From Streptococcus himalayensis (GTDB taxonomy: Bacteria > Bacillota > Bacilli > Lactobacillales > Streptococcaceae), in NCBI RefSeq assembly GCF_001708305.1, contig NZ_CP016953.1, positions 323,001-387,000 on the forward strand: DNA of 64,000 nt. The letters run 5' to 3'. This document shows, piece by piece, positions 38,784 through 47,697 of the stretch. Positions within the stretch are counted from its first letter, which is position 1. Each line of letters opens with the position of its first letter. Made by a program: the position numbers and the translations under genes. A model generated the notes under the pieces. It was not told the DNA's origin and did not search any database. It saw only the letters and a program-made list of their open reading frames with translations.

Positions 38784-40754
38784 TTACAATCCTTTAACTG
38801 TTTTAACCACATTTTCCACAGTAAAGCCATATTCTTCGATGACTTTGGCTGCTGGTGCAGAAGCTCCAAAGGTATCAATACCAAGTACCGCACCATCTAG
38901 ACCAACATATTTGTACCAGCTTTGAGTGGCACCCATTTCAATGGCTACACGGCGACGGATGGCATTTGGTAGAATTTCTTCCTTATAGGCTGCATCTTGT
39001 GCATCAAAGAGTTCTGTCGAAGGCACGCTGACGACACGAACCTTGATACCTTCTGTTGCCAGGGCTTTCGCAGCACTCACTGCCAAGTTGACTTCTGAAC
39101 CAGAGGCAAGAAGAATGGTATCAAATCCTGCTTCTTCGTAAACAACATAAGCACCTTTTGCCACCTTGTCAAAGTCCGTTCCTTCTTCTACTGTCAGATT
39201 TTGACGAGTGAGAACGAGAGCTGAAGGTGTTGATGTGCTCATCAATGACAAGTACCATGCTGCCTGTGTTTCACGCGCATCGGCTGGACGAAAGACCGTC
39301 AAGTTTGGCATCGCACGAAGTCCTGCCAAGTGCTCAATTGGCTCATGCGTTGGACCATCTTCTCCAACGGCAATCGAATCATGGGTAAAGACATAGGTTA
39401 CTGGAAGTCCTTGAAGGGCTGACAAACGAATCGCTGCCTTCAAATAGTCTGAAAAGACAAAGAAGGTACCGCCATAGACACGAAGTCCACCGTGTGCTGC
39501 CATACCATTCAACACAGTTCCCATCGCAAATTCACGTACACCAAATTGAATATTGCGATTGAGGCGATGAGCGTCGTCTTGCAAGCCATCTTCCTTGATG
39601 TAGGTCATATTTGAATGAGCCAAGTCAGCCGAACCACCCAAGAAAGTTGGAAGAACGTTAGCTGCTGCATTAATCGCATCCTGACTTGAATTACGAGTGG
39701 CTTGCGAGAAGCCTGCTTCATGTGCTGGGAAATCGCTCGGTTTCAACTCTACTGCATCTCGACCTTCAATAATAGCAGTCACTTCTTCTGCCAATTCTGG
39801 ATAGGCTACCTTGTAATCCGCTACCAGCTGCTCCCATGCTACGTAAGCTGCTTGACCACGGTCAGCGACTTTTTCCTTGAAATCTGCATACACTTCTGCT
39901 GGAATCTCAAATGGAGCAAAGTTCCAGTTTAACGCTTTACGAGTGGCTTCTGTCTCTTCTGCTCCGAGTGGGGCGCCATGTACTGCATTTGTCCCCTGTT
40001 TATTTGGAGAACCATATCCGATAATCGTTTTCACTTCGATAAGAGCTGGCTTGCCTGCTGCTTTTGCTGTTTCGATTGCTTGATTAATCGCGACAACATC
40101 CGTCCCATCCGTTACAAGATCGGTATGCCAGCCATAGGCTTCATAGCGGGCACGAACATTTTCTGTAAAGGAATCTTTCGTTTCCCCATCTAAGTTAATA
40201 TCATTTGAATCATAGAGGACAATGAGCTTGTCTAGTTTTTGCAAACCAGCATAAGAAGCCGCTTCGGCAGAGACACCTTCCATCAAATCCCCATCTCCAC
40301 AGATAACGTAGGTATAGTGGTCAAAAAGGTTATATCCTTCTTTATTGTACTTAGCTGCTAGGAAACGCTCTGCTTGGGCAAAACCTGTAGCAGTCGCAAT
40401 TCCCTGTCCAAGAGGACCCGTCGTAATATCCACCCCAGCAGTATGACCATATTCTGGATGGCCTGGTGTTTTAGAACCCCATTGACGGAAATTCTTGATT
40501 TCATCCATGCTTACTTCTTCAAAACCAGATAAGTGAAGAAGAGCATAAAGGAGCATCGAACCGTGTCCTGCTGACAAGACAAAACGGTCACGATTAATCC
40601 AGTTTGGTACTTGAGGATTGATTGCTAGTTGATTGGTAAATAGGCTATAAGCCATTGGTGCAGCCCCCATCACTACCCCTGGGTGGCCTGATTTTGATTT
40701 TTCAATGGCATCAATACCAAGGAAACGAATCGCATTTACTGATAAGTTTGACAT
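38784..40754 (-). CDS. tkt: Transketolase
   Basis: 656 residues from the ATG at 40754 behind AAAGGAG; the longer frame crosses the promoter. A thiamine-diphosphate enzyme moving two-carbon units in the pentose phosphate pathway. ThDP motif GDGDLMEGVSAEAASYAG (Mg binding), catalytic His in GHPEYGH, and the C-terminal pyrimidine/TK-C domains. Monocistronic. Confidence 0.96.
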   Translation of the reverse strand: MSNLSVNAIRFLGIDAIEKSKSGHPGVVMGAAPMAYSLFTNQLAINPQVPNWINRDRFVLSAGHGSMLLYALLHLSGFEEVSMDEIKNFRQWGSKTPGHPEYGHTAGVDITTGPLGQGIATATGFAQAERFLAAKYNKEGYNLFDHYTYVICGDGDLMEGVSAEAASYAGLQKLDKLIVLYDSNDINLDGETKDSFTENVRARYEAYGWHTDLVTDGTDVVAINQAIETAKAAGKPALIEVKTIIGYGSPNKQGTNAVHGAPLGAEETEATRKALNWNFAPFEIPAEVYADFKEKVADRGQAAYVAWEQLVADYKVAYPELAEEVTAIIEGRDAVELKPSDFPAHEAGFSQATRNSSQDAINAAANVLPTFLGGSADLAHSNMTYIKEDGLQDDAHRLNRNIQFGVREFAMGTVLNGMAAHGGLRVYGGTFFVFSDYLKAAIRLSALQGLPVTYVFTHDSIAVGEDGPTHEPIEHLAGLRAMPNLTVFRPADARETQAAWYLSLMSTSTPSALVLTRQNLTVEEGTDFDKVAKGAYVVYEEAGFDTILLASGSEVNLAVSAAKALATEGIKVRVVSVPSTELFDAQDAAYKEEILPNAIRRRVAIEMGATQSWYKYVGLDGAVLGIDTFGASAPAAKVIEEYGFTVENVVKTVKGL

Positions 40755-40782
40755 AAGGTTCTCCTTTTCTGTTCTATCTTCT

Positions 40783-40811
40783 ATTATATGAAAAATATCC
40801 GCATAACGCAA
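40783..40811 (-). promoter_or_regulatory. tkt promoter
   Basis: TTGCGT - 17 bp - TATAAT on the minus strand, about 28 bp before the start codon. Confidence 0.75.
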
Positions 40812-40854
40812 CGCAGAAAAAACAAGATAGAGGTGTCTATATTAGAGCTTATGA

Positions 40855-41147
40855 TACTCTATAAACATCAAAATTAACACTTGTGAAACTTTCTTAGATG
40901 GCTTAGATGTAAATGTCCCCTTTTTATCATTGTTCACTTTATTCATTGAAAAAACATCCTATTTGCCTTATTTAACTAACTTCATTGTATAAATGGCTAT
41001 TTTTGTTTTAAAATAAAGCAGTTTCAGTAAATCAAACAGGATGATTTTTTAGTATATGAAAAGTACAGGCATAAAAAATAGCTAGTTTGCGTTCGAACCA
41101 TCTAAGAAAGTCGCAAAATTGCTAACTTTGGTTTTCATTGAGTATAA
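40855..41147. repeat. Composite long inverted repeat of family A
   Basis: The left arm starts TACTCTATAAACATCAAAATT and contains CTTTCTTAGATGGCTTAGATGT. The right arm, read on the minus strand, starts TACTCAATGAAAACCAAAG and contains CTTTCTTAGATGGTT. The arms align for about 130 bp, so the whole can fold as one long imperfect hairpin. Confidence 0.75.
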
Positions 41148-41215
41148 ATTATCAAACAATGAAGCCTAGCAATCGATTTTATAGTTTGGAATAGCTATAC
41201 AAATGCTTATTTTTA

Positions 41216-41310
41216 TATTAGAGCTGTTCGGAAACTCGATGAGTTATAACTAGATGATTTTTTTAACGGCTTGTGCTTTAAAATGGAGTATTCCTGAACA
41301 AGTCTATTAA
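41216..41310. repeat. MITE-like repeat, family C
   Basis: Starts TATTAGAGCTGTTCGGAAAC and ends CCTGAACAAGTCTATTA; the ends are imperfect inverted repeats. The remaining bases to 41443 show no feature. Confidence 0.65.
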
Positions 41311-41443
41311 ATCCGATTATTGTTCAAGCACGATGAACTTTCTGAAAAAATTAAAGATCTCTATGCCTTATATCTAACTATAAAGCCTTCTCTCTATTCT
41401 CCCATCTTTCATCTTTCAAGCTATTCCACCCCTGCAATCAACA

Positions 41444-42502
41444 CTACTCTCGGAATAAAATAGCCTCGGGAATCCCAATGCCGTACTCTTTTAAATCATA
41501 GTCAGTATGCTCATGTTTGCTCGGATCATAAACAACTAATTTCCCATCTAGACCAAAATAATAACGTCCCTTATGAATAGCATAGGGCAGTAAATAATCT
41601 ACCTCTCCTCTTGGAAACACAATCGGCTGTTGCTCTCCGCTGTCAAGATCTAAAACGGTCCAGACATACCCATCCATTTTTGTCCAATCATGTTCAATCA
41701 AGAGTTTTTTCCCAGACTCATCGACACTTAAACGTCTCGGATAAGAAAGGTCTAACTCAATAACTCCTTCTTCCTGTGTCTTTGTATCATAGGTAAAAAT
41801 ATGGTTGCCACCGATATATTCTCCAGCATCATCCTTGCCTATAATTGTTTCTGCTATATAGAGCCTATCTCCTAGTGCAGCCAGGCTCATATAGCCACCA
41901 ACCGCATCTCCTAAATCAATCTTCTCCTCGATTTCTAAATCTGGTGATAACCGCCAAATCTGATGACGCTGCGTCTGCAAGGTTTCATCTGCTAATAAAC
42001 GTTGATTGACCAGAGCGTAGAGATGACTGCCAAGAAAGGTCATTGAGGAAACACTGCTAGCGTATTCATCATCGACAATTGTCTTTTGCTCCACCTGCTC
42101 TAATTTTTGGTCATATTTGAGAAATTCTAAATACTGACCATCTTTGACACCGTACACATATCTGTCATCAGATATCCAGCTGCTCAATACACCCAACTCC
42201 CTGTTGCGAGTAATTTTGCCCGTCTCCATATCCAGTTGCAGGGCAAGATCCCCTTTTCCTGTCTCTTTAGCTAGATAGGTTTTTCCGTACGGAATAACCG
42301 TATTGCCGACCAAGCCTTTATTTCTGGGTAAGGGATAGGTTGAAGTATCAAATCCTCCTTCTCTTGTCTTAAATGTAGTCAGGGTAGAAGCATGAGAAAT
42401 AGCAAAGTCATAGTCAGCTGGAGGCTTCTGCCAACAGCCTGTCAGAGATAAGCTAAAAATCCCTAAAAACAACAGTTTCCAATGCTTTATGAATGCTTTC
42501 AT
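41444..42502 (-). CDS. Lipoprotein of unknown function, propeller-like
   Basis: 352 residues. Signal with lipobox LSLTGC (Cys about 23). The rest alternates beta-rich blocks with repeated aromatic/Gly-Asp turns (e.g. ISDDRYVYGVKDGQYLEFLK, LAALGDRLYIAETI, GRYYFGLDGKLVVYD), suggesting a beta-propeller sensor or binding protein. I do not recognise a named family. Monocistronic, divergent from the exporter genes. Confidence 0.75.
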   Translation of the reverse strand: MKAFIKHWKLLFLGIFSLSLTGCWQKPPADYDFAISHASTLTTFKTREGGFDTSTYPLPRNKGLVGNTVIPYGKTYLAKETGKGDLALQLDMETGKITRNRELGVLSSWISDDRYVYGVKDGQYLEFLKYDQKLEQVEQKTIVDDEYASSVSSMTFLGSHLYALVNQRLLADETLQTQRHQIWRLSPDLEIEEKIDLGDAVGGYMSLAALGDRLYIAETIIGKDDAGEYIGGNHIFTYDTKTQEEGVIELDLSYPRRLSVDESGKKLLIEHDWTKMDGYVWTVLDLDSGEQQPIVFPRGEVDYLLPYAIHKGRYYFGLDGKLVVYDPSKHEHTDYDLKEYGIGIPEAILFRE

Positions 42503-42644
42503 TTACAACCCTCCTTTTTATTACTAATATTATTATAGCACTTTCTAGAATTTTTATCAGCTATTTCTAGAATTCTCTTGTTTTCCTCCATTTTTTCCTA
42601 AAATTTTTGATATAATAGGCTTATATCAATAAAAGGACAGCACG

Positions 42645-43403
42645 ATGGAAGAATCAAAAGAATTAAATCACATTATTGATGTTGCCATGTTAGCCGGTAC
42701 TATTTTGCTTCAAAGCGGATCAGAAATCCACCGTGTAGAGGATACCATGCTGCGAATTGCCCATGCAAAAGGGATTTTAGATTGCAATATCCTTGCTATG
42801 CCGGCCGCTATTTTCTTCTCGATTGAAAATACCAATATTTCTAGGATGAAACGAATCACCCATTCTTCCTATAATATCGAAAGGGTGTGTCATGTCAACC
42901 AGATTTCACGAAAATTGGTTGCCGGTTCCCTCTCTTTAGAAGAGGCCCTAGAAGCCTTAACTCAGCTAAAGACCAGTGGCTTTCCCTATACCAAACGGCA
43001 AACCATTCTGGCAGCAACTTTCTGTGCTCCTTTTTTCTCGATTATGTTTGGAGGACATTTTTACGATGCCTTGGGAGCTGCTCTCGCAACCTTTTTTGGC
43101 TTTACCTTCTCTCTTTATGTGGACAAATTGATTCGGATTCCATTTGTCACTTCGTTTGCTGGAGCCCTAGTTTTTGGCCTACTAGCTCAACTTTGGGTCC
43201 AATTAACGCCTTTTCACTCCAGTGCAGATTTGATTATCGCTGGTGCGGTCATGCCTTTTGTGCCAGGAATTGCCCTTACCAATGCTGTTCGTGACATCAT
43301 GACCAATCATATCAATTCAGGCATGAGTAAATTGTTTGAGTCTCTCCTGATTACCCTTGCGCTCGGTGCTGGCACTTCTGTTGCCCTTATTTTGGTGAAC
43401 TAA
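42645..43403 (+). CDS. Threonine/serine exporter ThrE, N-terminal (DUF1212) subunit
   Basis: 252 residues. An N-terminal soluble part (about 1-115) with the conserved LLQSGSEIHRVEDTM segment precedes about five membrane helices. In corynebacterial ThrE both halves are fused; here they are split. The promoter is an extended -10 (TGATATAAT, about 42608-42616). The next gene starts 1 bp after this stop, so the two products probably act as one transporter. Confidence 0.88.
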   Translation: MEESKELNHIIDVAMLAGTILLQSGSEIHRVEDTMLRIAHAKGILDCNILAMPAAIFFSIENTNISRMKRITHSSYNIERVCHVNQISRKLVAGSLSLEEALEALTQLKTSGFPYTKRQTILAATFCAPFFSIMFGGHFYDALGAALATFFGFTFSLYVDKLIRIPFVTSFAGALVFGLLAQLWVQLTPFHSSADLIIAGAVMPFVPGIALTNAVRDIMTNHINSGMSKLFESLLITLALGAGTSVALILVN

Positions 43404-43404
43404 T

Positions 43405-43845
43405 ATGTCTTTTGTAACTCTCTTACTCCAAGCAGTGGCTAGCTTTTTTGCCAGCATGTTATTTTTAATCGTCTTAAACATCCAAAAGAAAATGCTCGTC
43501 GTTAGTAGCTTATTAGGCATGCTCGTTTGGCTGCTTTATTTGTTACTGAAAGGCCCGACAAATGTGATTATTGCTACCTTTGTCGCAGCGATTGTCGGAT
43601 CTTGCCTCAGCCAGTTTCTGAGTATCTACTACAAGACTCCCTCTGTTGTTTTTATCTTGGCAACTCTTGCTCCCTTAGTACCTGGTTATCTTTCCTATCG
43701 AACAACTGCCTTTTTTGTGACAGGACAATATGACCACGCCATTGCCAATACGACCTTGATTGTCCTCTTAGCACTGGTCATCTCCATCAGCATGGCTATT
43801 GGTAGCATCGTCTTAAAAGTCTATCAACATTTGAAACACCGCTAA
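43405..43845 (+). CDS. Threonine/serine exporter, C-terminal (DUF3815) subunit
   Basis: 146 residues with four or five membrane helices (FVTLLLQAVASFFASMLFL, NVIIATFVAAIVGSCLSQFL, PLVPGYLSYRTTAFFV, VLLALVISISMAIGSIVL). It matches the second half of ThrE-type exporters and is coupled to the preceding subunit. A terminator follows. Confidence 0.87.
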   Translation: MSFVTLLLQAVASFFASMLFLIVLNIQKKMLVVSSLLGMLVWLLYLLLKGPTNVIIATFVAAIVGSCLSQFLSIYYKTPSVVFILATLAPLVPGYLSYRTTAFFVTGQYDHAIANTTLIVLLALVISISMAIGSIVLKVYQHLKHR

Positions 43846-43852
43846 TATCTGA

Positions 43853-43889
43853 AAAACTGAGCACCGCTAATTGCTCAGTTTATTTTGTT
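43853..43889 (+). terminator. Terminator after the exporter genes
   Basis: AAACTGAGCA / TGCTCAGTTT hairpin followed by a T-rich stretch. Confidence 0.8.
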
Positions 43890-44008
43890 CTTACAGACTC
43901 TATCCTCACGAAAGCATAGAAGAAATTCATGGGTCAACAATCTCCCTTTGCCCCTTCATTCTAGTGAACTGGTTCGGAAATCGTCAATTTTAACACACAA
44001 GCAGTTCA

Positions 44009-44224
44009 TGCTCGTCAAAAACCAAAATCTGACCTTGTTAACTCCCCTTGCTTCAACAATCCAGCGGACTATTGAAGATTGGCGATAAGGATTATGAAAT
44101 AATCTTCAGCATAGCCTCTAGTTCTATCTACGATTTTTAGGACACAAGCTACGCTAGTTTTATCGATCACCTTCCACAATTCTCATTTGTGGAACCTAGT
44201 CAACTTTTGATTTTTATAGAGTGA
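44009..44224 (-). repeat. MITE-like repeat, family B (inverted copy)
   Basis: The minus strand reads TATAAAAATCAAAAGTTGACTAGGTTCCACAAATGAGAATTGTGGAAGG, shares the later CTTCAATAGTCCGC...GAAGCAAGG stem, and ends near GTTTTTGACGAG. It matches 16885-17086. Confidence 0.75.
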
Positions 44225-44281
44225 CAAATCATCGCCTATACCTTAACGTTTAGAATGAACTCTTTCATTTTCCAAACAAGC

Positions 44282-44362
44282 CTAGTGTTTGACTTCGGTT
44301 AATTGCTCAAGCACCTTATCCAAAATCATTTTAATCGCAATGGATTGGGCAGGTATTGTTCA
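44282..44362 (-). pseudogene. Possible 3' end of a lost gene
   Basis: A 26-codon open stretch ends in TAG at 44282-44284, with protein-like IPAQSIAIKMILDKVLEQL and a charged end. It has no start or RBS. The parent gene is not recognised. Confidence 0.25.
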
Positions 44363-44497
44363 AGAAAAGCTAGCTATAGATCTCAAACAGCTGTTCAGAT
44401 ATTTTCTACCTGCCATAGTCTTTTCCCTGTCTTTTCCATGAATTATGATAAAATAGAAGAAGAAATACTTGTAGGTATCAAATGAATTGAGGTAAGT

Positions 44498-45676
44498 ATG
44501 AAGATTGGAATTGATAAGATTGGTTTTGCAACCAGTCAGTTTGTTCTTAAATTGCAAGATTTGGCTGTTGCTAGAAATATTGACCCTGAAAAACTCAGCA
44601 AGGGGCTTTTGCTCAAAGAATTGAGTATCGCACCTTTAACGGAAGACATTGTAACCTTAGGAGCGACAGCCAGTCAATCTATTTTAACAGAAGCAGACAA
44701 GCAAGATATTGAGATGGTCATCCTTGCCACAGAATCTGGGATTGACCAAAGCAAGGCTGGAGCTGTCTTTATCCATGGACTACTAGGAATCCAACCCTTT
44801 GCTCGGAGCTTTGAGATAAAAGAGGCCTGCTATGGAGCAACTGCTGCTCTAGACTATGCTCGGCTTCATGTCGCAAGTCACCCAAATGCCAAAGTTCTCG
44901 TCATTGCAAGCGATATTGCCAAGTATGGCATCGAAACTTCTGGCGAACCGACGCAGGGAGCAGGAGCTCTTGCCATGCTGGTTACAAGCAATCCTCGCAT
45001 CCTCTCTTTTAACGGAGATGCAGTCGCACAAACCCGTGATATTATGGACTTTTGGCGACCAAATTACTCGACAACTCCCTTTGTCAATGGTGTTTACTCA
45101 ACCAAGCAATACCTAGACACTCTCAAAACGACTTGGGCAGAATATCAGAAACGTTTCAATCGCTCACTGGAAGAGTTTTCTGCCGTTTGCTTTCATCTAC
45201 CCTATCCTAAACTCGCTTTAAAAGGGCTTCAAAAACTGTTGACTAAGGAATTATCCGAAGAAAAACGCAGTCAACTCACCTATAATTTTGAGCAATCCAT
45301 TCGTTATAGTCAGAAAGTGGGAAACATCTACACTGGTTCTCTGTATTTGGGGCTTCTTTCCTTGCTGGAAAATCAACCACAGCTGGTAGCTGGCGAGAAA
45401 ATTGCTCTATTTAGCTATGGCAGTGGAGCAGTTGCTGAATTCTTTAGCATGACCTTGGTAGAAGGATTTGAAAAGCACCTTCGTACAGATCGATTGCAAG
45501 AATTGGACACTCGAACTCCAGTTCGTGTAGCAGAATACGAGGACTTGTTCTTTGCTGAAGCCATTCTTGATGAAACAGGGTCTGCTATCTTTTCAAACTA
45601 CGATAATCAAACCTATGCCCTCACTGAAATCAGAGAACATGAGCGTGTTTATCATGCTGTGGAGGACCAAGCATGA
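44498..45676 (+). CDS. mvaS: Hydroxymethylglutaryl-CoA synthase
   Basis: 392 residues. It condenses acetyl-CoA with acetoacetyl-CoA in the mevalonate route to isoprenoids. The catalytic Cys is in EIKEACYGATAALDYARLH, with the general base Glu in VILATESGIDQ and the His in CFHLPYPKL. An extended -10 (TGATAAAAT) lies at about 44446-44454. It overlaps mvaA by 4 bp (ATGA). Confidence 0.96.
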   Translation: MKIGIDKIGFATSQFVLKLQDLAVARNIDPEKLSKGLLLKELSIAPLTEDIVTLGATASQSILTEADKQDIEMVILATESGIDQSKAGAVFIHGLLGIQPFARSFEIKEACYGATAALDYARLHVASHPNAKVLVIASDIAKYGIETSGEPTQGAGALAMLVTSNPRILSFNGDAVAQTRDIMDFWRPNYSTTPFVNGVYSTKQYLDTLKTTWAEYQKRFNRSLEEFSAVCFHLPYPKLALKGLQKLLTKELSEEKRSQLTYNFEQSIRYSQKVGNIYTGSLYLGLLSLLENQPQLVAGEKIALFSYGSGAVAEFFSMTLVEGFEKHLRTDRLQELDTRTPVRVAEYEDLFFAEAILDETGSAIFSNYDNQTYALTEIREHERVYHAVEDQA

Positions 45677-46941
45677 AAATCTCTTGGTCTCGCTTTTCCA
45701 AAAAATCCATTGCCGAACGTATCGCCCATTTACGAAAATACCAATTATTACAGGAAACAGAGCAACAACTCCTAGAACAAGCTGAAACGCTTTCTCCTGC
45801 TATTGCAGATCAGATGAGCGAAAATGTCATTGGAACCTTTGCTCTTCCGTATTCCATCGTTCCAGATGTCTTAGTTGATGGAACTCTCTACCAAGTACCT
45901 TTTGTGACTGAAGAACCTTCTGTCGTTGCAGCTGCTAGCTTTGCTAGTAAAATCATCAAGCAATCTGGCGGTTTTCAGACTCAGATTCACAATCGAGAGA
46001 TGATTGGTCAGGTTGCCCTCTACGATGTCCCCCAACACGAGAAAGCTATGTCCGCTATTTTAGCTGCTAAAGATGATTTACTAAACCTTGCCGACCAAGC
46101 TCATCCTTCTATGAAGATGCGTGGAGGGGGTGCAAAGGATATTCGTGTAGAAACAAAAGATGAGTTTCTCATCGTCTATCTAATGGTTGACACACAAGAG
46201 GCCATGGGAGCCAATGTTCTAAATACCATGCTAGAAGCTCTCAGCCCTACTCTAGCAACACTTAGTCAAGGCAAGGTCCTCATGTCCATCTTGTCAAATT
46301 ATGCCACAGAAGCCTTGGTCTCTGCCAGCTGTCAGATTGACCTTAGATTTCTTAGTAGAAAATCAGACGAAGCTGGGGAGATTGCACAAAAAATCGCTCT
46401 GGCTAGTAAGCTAGCTCAGGTCGATCCTTATCGTGCTAGTACCCACAATAAAGGCATTTTCAATGGAATTGACGCTCTGGTCTTAGCGACTGGAAATGAC
46501 TGGCGAGCTATTCAAGCAGGCGCTCATACCTATGCTAGTCGGACAGGGCACTATCAAGGCTTGACAACTTGGAACTTTGACAAAGAAAAGCAAGTGCTAG
46601 AAGGTCAAATTACCCTGCCCCTATCGATTGCTACCAAAGGCGGATCAATTGGCTTAAATCCTGGTAGTCGTGTCAGTTTTGACTTACTCGGTCAGCCAAA
46701 TGCAAAAGAATTGGCCTCTGTCATTGCATCGATTGGTCTAGCCCAAAATTTCGCTGCTCTCAAGGCCTTGGTCAGTACTGGTATCCAAGAAGGTCACATG
46801 AAACTTCAAGCCAAATCTCTGGCTCTCATCGCTGGTGCTACTGAGACAGAAGTTCCTTTCCTGGTCAAAGCCTTACTCGAGAACAAACGTTTTACGCTCG
46901 ATACTGCCAAAGCCATTTTAAAAGAATTACGGACTGATTAA
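45673..46941 (+). CDS. mvaA: Hydroxymethylglutaryl-CoA reductase (class II)
   Basis: 422 residues. It reduces HMG-CoA to mevalonate. Class II features: GTFALPYSIVPDVLVDG (substrate segment), GQVALYDVP, and the cofactor domain with MVDTQEAMGANVLN. The catalytic Lys region is in HNKGIFNGIDA and the Asp in GNDWRAIQAG. Coupled to mvaS by a 4-bp overlap; together they feed undecaprenyl phosphate synthesis. Confidence 0.96.
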   Translation: MKISWSRFSKKSIAERIAHLRKYQLLQETEQQLLEQAETLSPAIADQMSENVIGTFALPYSIVPDVLVDGTLYQVPFVTEEPSVVAAASFASKIIKQSGGFQTQIHNREMIGQVALYDVPQHEKAMSAILAAKDDLLNLADQAHPSMKMRGGGAKDIRVETKDEFLIVYLMVDTQEAMGANVLNTMLEALSPTLATLSQGKVLMSILSNYATEALVSASCQIDLRFLSRKSDEAGEIAQKIALASKLAQVDPYRASTHNKGIFNGIDALVLATGNDWRAIQAGAHTYASRTGHYQGLTTWNFDKEKQVLEGQITLPLSIATKGGSIGLNPGSRVSFDLLGQPNAKELASVIASIGLAQNFAALKALVSTGIQEGHMKLQAKSLALIAGATETEVPFLVKALLENKRFTLDTAKAILKELRTD

Positions 46942-46982
46942 AAAAATCGTTTGAGAAGAAACACTCAAACGATTTTTTATTA
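46941..46982. terminator. Bidirectional terminator between mvaA and glpF
   Basis: AAATCGTTTGAG / CTCAAACGATTT with A- and T-runs on either side; it serves two convergent units. Confidence 0.9.
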
Positions 46983-47684
46983 AAACATGTGGAATACAAG
47001 GACTGCAAGAATTGCACCGACGATTGGGCCCACAACTGGAATCCAAGCGTAGCCCCAGTCAGAGTCCCCTTTGTACTTGAAAGGAAGTAGTGCATGTAAG
47101 AAGCGAGGTCCAAGGTCACGCGCTGGGTTAATCGCATACCCTGTCGTTCCACCAAGAGAAAGACCTATTCCCACAACGAGTGTTCCCACACAGAGCGTTC
47201 CCAAGCCTGCTGGCATATCGTACAAGCCAAAAGACAAAATCGCTAACATTAACACAAAGGTTCCAATCATCTCGCTGATAAAGTTTGTAAGAGTGTTGCG
47301 AATGGCTGGACCTGTTGCAAAAGTCCCCAACACTGCGGCAGTATCTTCTGTTACATCATAGTGCGGTTTGTATTGGATATAGACTAAGAGAGAACCCAGC
47401 ATAGCTCCTGCAAATTGAGCCAAGATATAAGGAACCACAGAACCCCATGGAAGCGTTCCATTAACCGCCATCCCAATAGTCACTGCAGGATTGAGATGGG
47501 CAGGTCCGAGGTTGCCTGAGATAAAGGCTGCTATCGCAACAGCAATCCCCCAACCAAGCGTAATCACGATCCAACCTGCATTGTTATTTTTTGTTTTTGA
47601 GAGGACAACCCCTGCTACTACTCCGTTTCCTAGGAGCACCAAAAGGGCCGTTCCTAAAAATTCTCCAAATACTTCTGTCATCAT
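46980..47684 (-). CDS. glpF: Glycerol facilitator (aquaglyceroporin)
   Basis: 234 residues with six helices and two NPA-type half-helices: HLNPAVTIGMAV and INPARDLGPRF. The Arg and Asp of the second motif favour glycerol over water. Last gene of glpK-glpO-glpF; it starts 13 bp after glpO behind GGAGATAACAG. Confidence 0.96.
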   Translation of the reverse strand: MMTEVFGEFLGTALLVLLGNGVVAGVVLSKTKNNNAGWIVITLGWGIAVAIAAFISGNLGPAHLNPAVTIGMAVNGTLPWGSVVPYILAQFAGAMLGSLLVYIQYKPHYDVTEDTAAVLGTFATGPAIRNTLTNFISEMIGTFVLMLAILSFGLYDMPAGLGTLCVGTLVVGIGLSLGGTTGYAINPARDLGPRFLHALLPFKYKGDSDWGYAWIPVVGPIVGAILAVLVFHMF

Positions 47685-47697
47685 CTACTGTTATCTC

